A DNA stretch of 64,000 nt from contig NSJL01000001.1 of NCBI GenBank assembly GCA_002634385.1, positions 124,001 through 188,000 on the forward strand. The letters are read 5' to 3'. Within the stretch, counting starts at the first letter, position 1; each line of letters opens with the position of its first letter. Below are positions 50,773 to 60,289 of the stretch, piece after piece. Under the pieces are notes generated by a model. It was not told the DNA's origin. It was given only the letters and a program-made list of their open reading frames with translations, and made no database searches. The position numbers and the translations under genes are program-made. This DNA is from Nitrospira sp. (GTDB lineage Bacteria > Nitrospirota > Thermodesulfovibrionia > Thermodesulfovibrionales > Dissulfurispiraceae).

Positions 50773-52407
50773 TTATTTCCAGAGGGGCAGGGAGATGGTG
50801 AACTCCGTACCCGTGCCCACGGTGCTGGTGACGGAGATATCCCCTTTATGGTCTTTCACAATTCTCTCCACGCAGGCGAGCCCGAGCCCCGAACCGCGGG
50901 TCTTCGTGGTGAAGAAGGGTTTGAAGATTTCGGACAGGGCCTCCTCGCTGATCCCGGCGCCCGTGTCCCTGATCGCCACCCGGACACGGGAATCGACCAG
51001 CTCGGTGGAAATCCGTATGGTGTCGCCCGCGCCGGTGACATCGAGGGAGTTGACCAGTATATTAAGGAAGGCCTGCTTCAACTGTTGCGCATCAAAGGAA
51101 AAAGAAGGAATACGCTCGTCGAGGGACAGCGCCATCTCCACATCGTTTTCCATAGCCTCCTGCCTGACAAGCTCCACTGTATCCCTGACCACTTTGTTGA
51201 GATCGGAAAGCTGCACCTTCAAGGGTACGGGGCGGGAATACCGCAGGATGCTCGTCACGATCTCGTTCAGCCTCCTGGTCTCTTCCTCGATGATGGAAAG
51301 GAACTCCTGCAGCACCTCTCCTTCGAAATTGTTTTTAAGGTATGAGGCGGCGCCCCTGATGGCATTGAGCGGGTTCTTGATCTCATGTGCCACGGTCATG
51401 GACATCTCCCCCAGGGCGGAGAGCCTCTCGAGACGCGTTTTTTCCTTGTTGCTCTCCTCGAGCTCCCGTATACTATCCCTCAGCCTCGTGATCATCTGGT
51501 GGAAAACCTCCACCAGTTCCCCTATTTCGTCGCCGCAGGAGTCCTTATATACCAGACATCTCCTGCACTCGCACATCTTTTGATACGGATCCCCCTGCGT
51601 GCCGCAGCAGAGAGTACCGGGGATGGTCCAGCACCGCTTCCTGCCGTAGGCAGGGCACTCTTTCAGTCCGCATCCGAACAAGTCATGGCAGGGGACGAGG
51701 TGTTCGTCAGAGGTATCCACGTCCAGGCTGCCCGCCTGTACCAGTTCCATCTTCCCCTTGAGTTTCTGGATGGGGGTGGTGAGAAAGCGGGCCAGAACAT
51801 AAGCTATCCCGATCCCCATTCCCATAATCAGGAAAGAAATCAGGAGGATGTACTTTTTAAGCCCCTGCAGATTGGTATCGATGACCGCCTCGATAGCGTC
51901 GTTGGAAAACCCCACCACCACCGCACCGACCACCTCATAATCCGCCGCAACGGGAATGATGATCTCCCGGATGCCCTCGCCCGAGATCTCACCGACGGTT
52001 CCCTCCCTCCGCTCCACCGCCAGGGAGATTTGCCTCTGCATCTCGCCGGACGCCGTCTGTCCCAGCAGCTTTCTGCTGGTATGGGCGACAATCCTCATTT
52101 TCTTATCGACGATGACTGCATACGTGCAGGCGGGCGTCTGCGCTGTAGTCCTCACCAGTTTATCGAGCCGGAGAGGATCCACGAATATCAGAAGCTCCAT
52201 CACATCGCGTGCAAGCTTTTCCGCCAGAACACGGTGATTGCCCTCCATTTCCGCCTTGAAGGCACGCCGCTGGTGGGTGATAATAAGGGTATTTACCATG
52301 ACCATGACCGTAAAGATGAGGAACACCACCGCCGCGGAAAACTTCTGCACAAGGCTCATCCGCCTGAAGGCTCCCCTGATATGGATCTTCTTGATGAGCC
52401 CCGGCAT
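50773..52407 (-). CDS. Membrane histidine kinase with Cys-rich insert next to HAMP
   Basis: 544 residues from ATG 52407, which overlaps the upstream stop by one base (TGATG). Two membrane helices (about 21-42 and 185-206) flank a periplasmic region, followed by HAMP. Between HAMP and the HisKA domain is a Cys-rich block (CHDLFGCGLKECPAYGRKRCW ... CCGT ... CECRRCLVYKDSCGDE), similar to the two-CW type. Then HisKA (TVAHEIKNPLNAIRG) and HATPase_c (DTGAGI, GSGLGLACVERIV). The cysteines suggest a metal, Fe-S or redox input in addition to the periplasmic one. Confidence 0.92.
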   Translation of the reverse strand: MPGLIKKIHIRGAFRRMSLVQKFSAAVVFLIFTVMVMVNTLIITHQRRAFKAEMEGNHRVLAEKLARDVMELLIFVDPLRLDKLVRTTAQTPACTYAVIVDKKMRIVAHTSRKLLGQTASGEMQRQISLAVERREGTVGEISGEGIREIIIPVAADYEVVGAVVVGFSNDAIEAVIDTNLQGLKKYILLISFLIMGMGIGIAYVLARFLTTPIQKLKGKMELVQAGSLDVDTSDEHLVPCHDLFGCGLKECPAYGRKRCWTIPGTLCCGTQGDPYQKMCECRRCLVYKDSCGDEIGELVEVFHQMITRLRDSIRELEESNKEKTRLERLSALGEMSMTVAHEIKNPLNAIRGAASYLKNNFEGEVLQEFLSIIEEETRRLNEIVTSILRYSRPVPLKVQLSDLNKVVRDTVELVRQEAMENDVEMALSLDERIPSFSFDAQQLKQAFLNILVNSLDVTGAGDTIRISTELVDSRVRVAIRDTGAGISEEALSEIFKPFFTTKTRGSGLGLACVERIVKDHKGDISVTSTVGTGTEFTISLPLWK

Positions 52408-54080
52408 CAATATCTCCTGAGGAGCTCGAATTCGGCATCGCTGGTCGCCTTGAAGCCCCGTATCCCGGCCGCTTTCAGGAGCTCCCTGTCCGACATGCCG
52501 ATAAGAAGCCGCCGCACCTCTCCGGCAAGGGAGGGGTTGGTATTCCTGCACAGGGCAAAGGGCCAGTTGGGAAGGGGGCTCGTCTTCGCAAGAACACGTA
52601 GCTTCTTCATGTCGACCACCTCCCTTACCACGTCGAGGGCCGATTCCCTGACGAAGCCCGCATCGGCCTCTCCTTTATACACGGCAAGGATGACGTTCTC
52701 CTGGCGCTTCGCATCGATGATCTTCATATCCTTCTCAGTATCGAGACCCGCCTGCAGAAGGAAAAGCTTCTGGGAGAGATATCCTCCTGCCGACTTGGGA
52801 GACGTGATATACACCCGCTTGCCCTTCAGCCCCCTGATATCCTGAATGGGACTGTTCTGCCGGGTGATAATGACTCCCCGGAACTGGTCTCCCTTGTCCG
52901 CATCCTCATCGAGGGTGGTCACCAGCGCGTGGATGTCCACTTCACGGTCAATCAGGGAGAAGATATACGGGTTCTGGTAGGAGAAGTCCACGGAACGGCT
53001 CTTCACGATGCGCATGAAATCATCGAAGTCCCGGGGAATGACGAGCTTGAACTCATACCCCGTCTTCTCCGAGAGATACCGCATCAGGGGATCATAGCGG
53101 TTGTAAATGGTGATGGCGGAATAGAGGGGGAGCACGGCGACCTTGATCACCTTCGGCCCGTATTCGATATAATTGCGCCCGGTGAGGTTCCGTATCATCA
53201 CCCGTATCACGTCGAAGTCCCTGTCCCCTGCCCGGATAAACCTGTCCATATCCCTGTCGATGGAGGAGAGGGCTCCCCTGCCCTCCGGTGAGACGAGGTG
53301 CTTTATGATCTCCTCCCTCCTCTCCGCAGGAACAAGGGGGGATGCGCAGAGGACAAAAGGTGGAATGATCTCCGACCTTTTTATGATCTTCAGACCGTCC
53401 TCGGCGTACTTGCCCGCCACCGCCTCGCTCATCCCGCCCACATCGTACTCACCAATCAGGACGGAGAGAGCCACCCTGTCTTCCTGCTGCAGATAGTCGG
53501 AAGAGGAGAGATCACTGATCCTCACGCCCACGTCGTGCAGCATGGCAAGCGGGATAAGATAGCTGAAAGAGGACTGCTCCGTTCCGAGGGCCAGTCGTTT
53601 TCCCCGCACATCCAGCACTTTCTCGATACCGCTCCCCTCCTTTGCCACCAGCACGCTGCGGGAGGAGGCGTCCGCCCTTCCCACCGCCCGGACAAGGGGA
53701 GCCACCCTGTTCCGGTATCGCGCACGAACCTCGCAGTAGGTTGCCGGATCGAGGTACGCCATGTGCACCTGTCCCGTCCCGATCTCCCTTATTGCAGTCT
53801 CATAGTCGCGGGCGATACGGATTACCACCGGGACCCGCAAGGTCTTTTCAAGGTAGTATTTGAGAGGAAGGAACCTCTTGAACATCGCTCCGGCGCTCTC
53901 CACCGGAAGAACGGAAAGGACCAGGGGAAGTGCGTCCGGCCTCAGAGGAGGAGCAGTCTGGCCCCCGCTCTCCGGCGCCGCTTTCGTTTCGGTGCCGCTC
54001 TTCTGCCCGGAACAGGCATACCCGCCGAAGAGCTGGAGGAGCAGAAGAGGGATAATGAAAGATACCGCATACCGCTTCAT
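52407..54080 (-). CDS. Lipoprotein with two tandem PhnD-type binding domains
   Basis: 557 residues from ATG 54080. A lipoprotein signal (KRYAVSFIIPLLLLQLFGGYAC) is followed by a Pro/Gly-rich linker and two phosphonate/phosphite-type binding domains: the first begins LPLVLSVLPVESAGAMFKRF, the second IKVAVLPLYSAITIYNRYDPL, each with the GQVHMAYLDPATY/SVDFSYQNPYIFS core. There is no permease or ATPase beside it; it is translationally coupled to the kinase at 50773. It therefore probably acts as the periplasmic ligand receptor for that kinase rather than in transport. The ligand is an unknown, probably oxyanion-like, compound. Confidence 0.88.
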   Translation of the reverse strand: MKRYAVSFIIPLLLLQLFGGYACSGQKSGTETKAAPESGGQTAPPLRPDALPLVLSVLPVESAGAMFKRFLPLKYYLEKTLRVPVVIRIARDYETAIREIGTGQVHMAYLDPATYCEVRARYRNRVAPLVRAVGRADASSRSVLVAKEGSGIEKVLDVRGKRLALGTEQSSFSYLIPLAMLHDVGVRISDLSSSDYLQQEDRVALSVLIGEYDVGGMSEAVAGKYAEDGLKIIKRSEIIPPFVLCASPLVPAERREEIIKHLVSPEGRGALSSIDRDMDRFIRAGDRDFDVIRVMIRNLTGRNYIEYGPKVIKVAVLPLYSAITIYNRYDPLMRYLSEKTGYEFKLVIPRDFDDFMRIVKSRSVDFSYQNPYIFSLIDREVDIHALVTTLDEDADKGDQFRGVIITRQNSPIQDIRGLKGKRVYITSPKSAGGYLSQKLFLLQAGLDTEKDMKIIDAKRQENVILAVYKGEADAGFVRESALDVVREVVDMKKLRVLAKTSPLPNWPFALCRNTNPSLAGEVRRLLIGMSDRELLKAAGIRGFKATSDAEFELLRRY

Positions 54081-54132
54081 AGGACAATTCCGCTCCCTGC
54101 GGAGCACCGGTACCGCATTCCCGCCCGTGTGC

Positions 54133-54768
54133 TCACTTCCGGTGCAGGAACTCCGCAGAGAACATATTCGTGCGCTTTTCCCGTCCGATTGTCGACGCGG
54201 GACCATGCCCGGGCAGGACCTCCGTGTTGTCCGGAAGGATCATGAGCCGCCGGAAGGAATCCCGCAACTTCGACAGATCGCCGCCTTCGAAATCGGTCCG
54301 TCCCACCGAGCCCGCAAAGAGGGTATCTCCCGTGAACAGTGTATTCTCCCCGTACAGGCAGATACCGCCGGGGCTGTGGCCGGGAGTATGGAAGACCTCC
54401 AGGCTCAGCCGCCCGAAGGTGAGAACATCCCCCTCCTGCACCGTCATATCGGGCCCGGGAAGGGCCTCTATCTCGTACCCCCAGAACGCGGCCATATTTT
54501 TGGCAAGGGAATAGACGGGCAGTTCATCCCCGTGGAGGACCACCTTTGCCCCGGTCTCGTTTTGCATGTCCACCACGGCTCCCACGTGATCGAAATGGCC
54601 GTGAGTGCATATGACATAGTCCACCTGCAGTTGCGCTTCCTTTATTATCCGCAGAATCCTGTCCGGCTCGTCACCGGGATCGATCACCAGGGCCCTTTTT
54701 GAATCCTCGTCCCCGATAACATAGCAGTTCACCTGGAGCGGTCCCACCACAACGGTCTTGATCAGCAT
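54133..54768 (-). CDS. Metallo-beta-lactamase-fold hydrolase (glyoxalase II-like)
   Basis: 211 residues, a typical length for the short glyoxalase II-like group. Metal motif THGHFDHVG, a later HTPGHSPGGICLY and the final LPGHGPAST supply the zinc/iron ligands. It hydrolyses a thioester or related bond; the substrate is uncertain. The start MLIKTVVVGPLQVNCYVIGD fits the family. Confidence 0.9.
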   Translation of the reverse strand: MLIKTVVVGPLQVNCYVIGDEDSKRALVIDPGDEPDRILRIIKEAQLQVDYVICTHGHFDHVGAVVDMQNETGAKVVLHGDELPVYSLAKNMAAFWGYEIEALPGPDMTVQEGDVLTFGRLSLEVFHTPGHSPGGICLYGENTLFTGDTLFAGSVGRTDFEGGDLSKLRDSFRRLMILPDNTEVLPGHGPASTIGREKRTNMFSAEFLHRK

Positions 54769-54868
54769 GATCCCTCCTCAGAAAAGCAGGTGTGAAGCAA
54801 GAAGAGTGAAATAAGAAGGAAAAGGTGAAAAACCGGGGCATTTCCTTATCATCGTTATTTCCCCCTTC

Positions 54869-56461
54869 TCACTTCTTCCTTCTCACTTTACTTATGATAT
54901 ACCCCATTTCCTCACTTTTTAGCAAATAGGAGAGCACCACATAGACGGCAGCGCAGAAGAGCAGTGCCCCCCCGAGAGAGGCCGCCTTGTCCAGGGTATG
55001 GCCGCTCAACGTCCAGACCTCTCCCCTGACGACACCCCACCCGGCTATGCCCATTATCACGGAAGCGGCGAGTGTCCGTGCGAAAGAGCGCAGTATCTTC
55101 CCCGCTCCGATGCCCCCGAGCTTCCTGCGGAGAAGGGCGAAAAGGAGGATGAAGTTGCAGCCCGAAGCGATGGCGTTGGCAAAGGCGAGGCCCTTATGGT
55201 ACAGCGGACCCATAAGAAGGATACTCATGAGGATATTGATCACCATGCTCAGTGCGGCAATCTTCACCGGGGTCCGGGTGTCCTGCAGGGAATAGAAGGC
55301 AGCGGTGATCACCCGTACCCCTACGATGGCCCATATGCCGAGGGAGTAGAACATCAGGGCGTCGGAGGTGCCGATGGTCGCCTCATAGCTGAACCTTCCC
55401 CTTTGGAAGAGGGTGGCGACGATGGGAACCCTCAGTGCGATCAAGCCCACCATGGCAGGTACCGTGATAAAGAAAAGAAGGCGCAGGGCAAAGGAGAAGT
55501 CCTCCTTCACCTTATCCAGCTCTCCCCGTACCGCATGCTCGGAAAGGGCGGGGAGCACCGCCATTCCCATGGCGACACCGAATATCCCGATGGGAAACTG
55601 GATCAGTCTCATGGAATAGTAGAGATATGTAATGCTCCCCTCGGGAAGATACGACGCGAGGATCGTGCTTACAAAAATATTGATCTGGTTGACCGCCAGC
55701 CCCGCCGTGGCCGGAATGATCAGGTAGCCGATTCTCTTTAACCCGGGATGCAGCAGCGCAGACCCGGCACTCCCCTCCCACACCCTGTCTGTCGGTCCAA
55801 ACCCCAGCCGGTATCCCTGCCGGTAGAAAGAGGGGAGCTGGAAGCAGAACTGGACGAGTCCTCCCGCGGCGACACCCGCCGCAACAGCGACGATGGGGTT
55901 GGGAAAGAACGGAACAAAGGCAACTACGAACAGGATGATGACCACATTGAGGGTGGCAGGGGCCAGAGCCGGGATAAAAAAGACCCTCCTCGTATTGAGA
56001 GCCCCCATGACAAGGGCAGCCAGGCTGATGAACAGGAGGAAGGGGAACATGACCCTCGTCAGCAGCACCGTGGTGGAGAACTTCTCCGGATCCCCCAGAA
56101 ATCCCGGGGCGATGACAGCGACAATGGCCGGGGCAAAGAGCATTCCGAGGAGACAGATCAGCCCCACGAAGAGGAGGATGAAAACGAAAGCCGCACGTAC
56201 CAGCCGGTTTGCCTCCTCTTTTCCGTGCTTCGTCTGGTATTCCGTCAGCACGGGAATGAAGGCGGAAGACATCGATCCCTCGGCAAAGAGCTCCCTGAGG
56301 AGATTCGGGATCCTGAAGGCCACAAAGAAGGAGTCCGCCCAGCCGCTGGCGCCAAAAAGCCCGGCGAGGATCATGTCCTTTATATAGCCCAGTATCCGGC
56401 TGATGAAGGTGGCCAGGGACATCACCCCCGCCGCTCTCGCTATTTTCCCTTTGGCGCTCAT
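54869..56461 (-). CDS. murJ: Lipid II flippase MurJ
   Basis: 530 residues, about 14 membrane helices, MVF/MOP family. Typical segments: the N-terminus ARAAGVMSLATFISRILGYIKD, the FVAFRIPNLLRELFAEGSMSSAFIPVL stretch with conserved Arg, and YSLQDTRTPVK. It moves lipid II across the inner membrane for peptidoglycan synthesis. TATAAT lies about 18 bases before the ATG, so the leader is short and no strong ribosome site is seen. Confidence 0.95.
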   Translation of the reverse strand: MSAKGKIARAAGVMSLATFISRILGYIKDMILAGLFGASGWADSFFVAFRIPNLLRELFAEGSMSSAFIPVLTEYQTKHGKEEANRLVRAAFVFILLFVGLICLLGMLFAPAIVAVIAPGFLGDPEKFSTTVLLTRVMFPFLLFISLAALVMGALNTRRVFFIPALAPATLNVVIILFVVAFVPFFPNPIVAVAAGVAAGGLVQFCFQLPSFYRQGYRLGFGPTDRVWEGSAGSALLHPGLKRIGYLIIPATAGLAVNQINIFVSTILASYLPEGSITYLYYSMRLIQFPIGIFGVAMGMAVLPALSEHAVRGELDKVKEDFSFALRLLFFITVPAMVGLIALRVPIVATLFQRGRFSYEATIGTSDALMFYSLGIWAIVGVRVITAAFYSLQDTRTPVKIAALSMVINILMSILLMGPLYHKGLAFANAIASGCNFILLFALLRRKLGGIGAGKILRSFARTLAASVIMGIAGWGVVRGEVWTLSGHTLDKAASLGGALLFCAAVYVVLSYLLKSEEMGYIISKVRRKK

Positions 56462-56523
56462 CGTCTTACCACAACCCGTATTATATCAGTGCGCACAACG
56501 AACAAAAAAGGGATTTCCGGCGA

Positions 56524-57174
56524 TCAGGCATCCTGCGAGGTGCGGGAACGGTGGCGGAGAATCTCGACGATCCCCGGCAGGAGGGAGATGAGGATGATGG
56601 CGATGATTACCAGGGTGAAATTATTCCGGACCACGGGAATGGTGCCGAAAAAATAACCGGCGAAAACGCATATCGCGATCCATGCAATGCCCCCGATAAC
56701 ATTGTAGCTGAGAAAGCGGCCGTAGGCCATGCTCCCGACGCCGGCCACAAAAGGGGCAAAGGTGCGGATGATAGGCACGAAGCGTGCGATGATGATAGTC
56801 TTTCCGCCGTACTTTTCATAGAAAAGATGGGTGCGTTCCAGGTGTTCCTTCCTGAAGAAACGGGAATTCTCATACTGGAAGACCTTCGGCCCCAGAAAGT
56901 TGCCGATCCAGTAGTTCACTGTATCCCCCGCTACTGCGGCAATGGAGAGGAGGACAAAAAGCCAGAAAGGGTCCAGGGAGCCGAGTGCGGCGAAGGTCCC
57001 CGCCGCGAACAGAAGGGAATCCCCCGGAAGAAAAGGGGTCACCACGAACCCCGTCTCACAGAAGATAATAAGAAAAAGGATGAGGTAGGTCACCATCCCG
57101 TATGTCTGGATAATCGCACTCAGATGCTTGTCCAGATGCATGAAAATATCGATAAAGCTCAGAATAAAGTCCAT
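56524..57174 (-). CDS. DedA-family membrane protein
   Basis: 216 residues with about five hydrophobic segments and the family signatures FVVTPFLPGDSLLFAAG, GNFLGPKVF and RFVPIIRTFAPFVAGVGSM. DedA/VTT proteins are thought to scramble or flip lipids such as undecaprenyl phosphate and support membrane homeostasis. AAGGAGAG precedes the ATG. It follows murJ on the same strand, which agrees with a cell-envelope role. Confidence 0.93.
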   Translation of the reverse strand: MDFILSFIDIFMHLDKHLSAIIQTYGMVTYLILFLIIFCETGFVVTPFLPGDSLLFAAGTFAALGSLDPFWLFVLLSIAAVAGDTVNYWIGNFLGPKVFQYENSRFFRKEHLERTHLFYEKYGGKTIIIARFVPIIRTFAPFVAGVGSMAYGRFLSYNVIGGIAWIAICVFAGYFFGTIPVVRNNFTLVIIAIILISLLPGIVEILRHRSRTSQDA

Positions 57175-57425
57175 TCTCTTCTCTCCTTGTCTGCAAATCC
57201 CGGTCTTTTACTATATCACGCCGGCTGTCCGTTTGGGAAAAAAGGAGCCGGGCACTCCGGAGAAGATATCCCTCCGCCTTGACTTCCCCTCCGCATCCCC
57301 TCATAATGTGCGGAGACGTCATATTTTCCCTTTCAGGTATGCTACACTGGCAGGAAGGTTTTTTTCGGTGCCGCACCGGCGGCCCGGGAGAGGACCAATA
57401 AAGGCGCAAGGGAGGGGAGAGAAGC

Positions 57426-57776
57426 ATGAATCGTGACAGGATCATCAATCAGTTGAGAGGATTCCACTATGCGGCGGGTATTCTTTGCAGTCAGCAGAAC
57501 GATCCTCTCTGTTGCCAGTGCACTGCCTTCGGGCGCATTGCAGAGGCCATCACCGACAGCTTTATGCGCTTCGCGAGCGCCCACGCCGCGGAGAGAAAAA
57601 AGCTCCCCGAGGAGTTTGCCCTCCTGTTCCAGGACATCCGCGACAGGACCGACAGCATACAGCAGCCGGACGACCCGATCAAACAGAAAACGGCGGGGAA
57701 TTGCACCCTGCCCAAAGGAGTCTGTTTTGCCAAGGACATCAACGTGTTCCTGGAGCGAATGAACAGCGGGATATGA
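57426..57776 (+). CDS. Small Cys-containing protein of unknown function
   Basis: 116 residues; I do not recognise the family. Helical, with a Cys cluster CSQQNDPLCCQC near residues 21-32 and two more cysteines near the C-terminus (GNCTLPKGVCFAKD). No signal or membrane segment. GGGAGGGGAGAG precedes ATG 57426, supporting real translation. The cysteines could bind a metal or Fe-S cluster. Confidence 0.7.
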   Translation: MNRDRIINQLRGFHYAAGILCSQQNDPLCCQCTAFGRIAEAITDSFMRFASAHAAERKKLPEEFALLFQDIRDRTDSIQQPDDPIKQKTAGNCTLPKGVCFAKDINVFLERMNSGI

Positions 57777-57869
57777 CTTCCAGTCCCGGACGTGGTCCTG
57801 CGGGCAGGAGCACTGTCCGGAGGGGAGCACCCGTACCCCCGGCGCAGAGGCGTGCGGCAGCCTGGAGCC

Positions 57870-58424
57870 CTAAAAACCAATGGAGAGCATGAGGTACTGG
57901 GAATCGAGCCCCTGGTTATCATTGCCGTAAATATGCCCGTTGGAAAGATGGCGCACCCTGTAGGACAGGCTCACCGGCCTCTTGTGTACCCGCATTTCGA
58001 GACCGATGCCTCCCATGGCGCTGAAGAGGACAGGACCCCGCAGTTTCTTTCCGTCAAGGTGCCTTCGGCTCGCATAGTTGACCCCTGGGCTCAGTTCGAT
58101 AAAAGGCCTCAGCCCCGCTCCCGGCCATGTGGCCCGGAGAAAAGGCGCCACCCCCGCTATGACGGTGATCCTGTCGTGGAACTCGATCAGCTCCACCGTG
58201 CCTTCGATACGGAACTTTAATACCTCACTGTTCTTGAAGGGAATGCGATAGGCGGGAGCGATCAGCACCTGTGTCGTATTGATGCCGTTCAGGCTTACTC
58301 CTCCTCCAATGCCCACTTCGAAAAAACGGTCCCCTTCCGCAGCAGACGCCCCATGGGCAAAAACAGCACAACTCATGCAGAAAGAAAGCAGAAACAACAG
58401 GCACCAGCAGCTCTTTCCCGGCAT
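57870..58424 (-). CDS. Lipid A 3-O-deacylase PagL-like outer-membrane protein
   Basis: 184 residues from ATG 58424, preceded by AGGAGGAGGG. A signal peptide (KSCWCLLFLLSFCMSCAVFAHGASA) is followed by an eight-strand-type beta-barrel pattern. The catalytic pair of the family is visible as RVRHLSNGHIYG (His and Ser), with the third acidic residue probably among the following Asp residues; the chain ends in Phe as outer-membrane proteins do. It would trim an acyl chain from lipid A, marking a diderm envelope. Confidence 0.85.
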   Translation of the reverse strand: MPGKSCWCLLFLLSFCMSCAVFAHGASAAEGDRFFEVGIGGGVSLNGINTTQVLIAPAYRIPFKNSEVLKFRIEGTVELIEFHDRITVIAGVAPFLRATWPGAGLRPFIELSPGVNYASRRHLDGKKLRGPVLFSAMGGIGLEMRVHKRPVSLSYRVRHLSNGHIYGNDNQGLDSQYLMLSIGF

Positions 58425-58580
58425 TCCCTCCTCCTGTAGCGGCAATGAAGTATCAACGGGTATCCTGACGCGGAACTTTCCTCATTAAAGTGTAGCTCAT
58501 TTTTTTCGCAACGAAAAGAAAAAATCCGGAGGGAAATACCCTGGTGGTCAGTCATAGTTGAAAGTGGGGAAAGAGAATTC

Positions 58581-58673
58581 CTCCCTTTGGAAAAGGGAGG
58601 GCAGGAGGGATTTGATGAAGAAGAGTCTTTCAATCCATACAATCTCCCCCCGCCCCTCTTTTCCAAAGAGGGG
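58581..58673. repeat. C-rich palindromic repeat pair
   Basis: CTCCCTTTGGAAAAGGGAG (58581-58599) and CCCCTCTTTtccAAAGAGGGG (58653-58673) are related inverted palindromes flanking about 50 bases. This is the same style of dispersed element as those at 30904, 37195 and 38130. Confidence 0.6.
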
Positions 58674-58718
58674 TTTTAAACCGGTCGCAGTAGAAGTCAG
58701 TATGCAAACACACCCTTA

Positions 58719-60248
58719 CTAGTGCAGCCCTGCGGCGGAGCCGCCCTTGCCCCTTTTCATGAGAAAGACGAGGGGGAGGATACAGAGCAGGATACCGCTC
58801 ACGATGAGGAAGGCATCGTTGAAGGAGAGCATGGAGGCCTGACGGAGGAGCTGGCGGTAGATGTTCCCGATCGCTCCGTAGTGGGAAAGGGCCTCCGGAA
58901 CTCCTCTTTCCCGGAGAATCCGCGAGCCCTGTTCCACCGCGTACTGGTACGGCAGATCATAAGGAGTCAGGTGTTCTGCGAGGCGGGCCTGGTGAAATTG
59001 GGCGCGCCGGGCAATGACGGTGGTGACGAAGGCCACTCCGAAACTTCCCCCGAGGTTCCGGAGGAGATTGTAGATAGCGGAAGCATTCCCCATCTCCTCC
59101 TTCCTGATGGTGGAAAGAGTCAGGGTGGTGAGGGGGATGAAGAGGAAGCCCATGCCGATTCCCAGCACGATACGCGGCCAGAGGATCGTATTCATGCCGG
59201 CGGAGAGAGTGAATTCCGACATCAGGAAGGTGGAGTACGCAGCCACCACGATCCCGAAAGAAAGGAGCCACTTCGGGTTCATCTTCGTCACCAGGTTTCC
59301 CGCGATGGGCATGGCGATGAGGGTGGCGACCCCCCCCGGACCGAGCACGAATCCCGCCAGCGTGGCGGTGTATCCCATGAGCGTCTGGAGGAAGAGGGGG
59401 AGGAGCACGATGCTCGCGAAGAGATTGAAAAAGGCAAAGAACATCATCACGTTCCCGACGCTGAAGGAAAGATTCCGGAACACCCTCAGGTCCACCACCG
59501 GGTGTTCCGCAGAGAGCTCCACCACGACAAAAAGGATAAGGGAGACAAGGGAGACGGCACCCATCCAGGTGATATAGGCGGAATCGAACCAGTTCTCCTG
59601 CTGCCCTTTGTCCAGCACGATCTGGAGGCACCCGAGACCGAGGGCGAGGAGGGCGAGACCCCAATAGTCGATCTTCATCCGCGCCCGCTTCATATAGGGC
59701 GGATCGGTGATGAAAAACAGGGTCATGAGGATGGAAATAAAGCAAAGGGGAATATTGATATAGAAGATCCAGCGCCACGACCAGTTGTCGGTTATCCATC
59801 CTCCCAGGAGGGGGCCGATAATGGGACCGAACATGATGCCGATCCCGAAGACCGCCATGGCTATCCCGTGCTGCCGGGGCGGAAAGGACTCGAGAAGGAT
59901 CGATTGTGAAATGGGCTGAAGAGCGCCGCCGCCGATACCCTGGAGAATGCGGAAGACAATGAGACTCCCCAGGCTCCATGCGGAACCACAGAGGAAAGAG
60001 CTTGCAGTGAAGAGGGAGAGGGAGAAGATGAGGTACCGCTTCCTTCCGAATATCCTGCTCAGCCACCCGGTCATGGGAATGGTGATGGCGTTCGACACGA
60101 GATAGGAGGTGATGGTCCAGGTGGACTCGTCGATGCCCGCGGAAAGACTGCCGCGGATATGGTCCAGGGCGACGTTGACCACGGAAGTGTCCACGATCTC
60201 GATGAGCGTGGGGAGCATGACGGTAAAGGCGATGAGCCATTTATTCAT
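58719..60248 (-). CDS. EmrB/DHA2-family multidrug efflux transporter
   Basis: 509 residues, about 14 membrane helices, major facilitator superfamily. Signatures: IVDTSVVNVALDHIRGSL, the motif region GWLSRIFGRKRYLIFSL, and GIGGGALQPISQSILLESFPPRQHGIAMA. It is paired with an EmrA-type adaptor gene 41 bases upstream on the same strand, so together they export drugs or other hydrophobic compounds by proton antiport. Confidence 0.94.
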   Translation of the reverse strand: MNKWLIAFTVMLPTLIEIVDTSVVNVALDHIRGSLSAGIDESTWTITSYLVSNAITIPMTGWLSRIFGRKRYLIFSLSLFTASSFLCGSAWSLGSLIVFRILQGIGGGALQPISQSILLESFPPRQHGIAMAVFGIGIMFGPIIGPLLGGWITDNWSWRWIFYINIPLCFISILMTLFFITDPPYMKRARMKIDYWGLALLALGLGCLQIVLDKGQQENWFDSAYITWMGAVSLVSLILFVVVELSAEHPVVDLRVFRNLSFSVGNVMMFFAFFNLFASIVLLPLFLQTLMGYTATLAGFVLGPGGVATLIAMPIAGNLVTKMNPKWLLSFGIVVAAYSTFLMSEFTLSAGMNTILWPRIVLGIGMGFLFIPLTTLTLSTIRKEEMGNASAIYNLLRNLGGSFGVAFVTTVIARRAQFHQARLAEHLTPYDLPYQYAVEQGSRILRERGVPEALSHYGAIGNIYRQLLRQASMLSFNDAFLIVSGILLCILPLVFLMKRGKGGSAAGLH

Positions 60249-60289
60249 AATAGTGCGGTAGTGCGTCCGGGGCGGCGGGGCTTTCCGCC

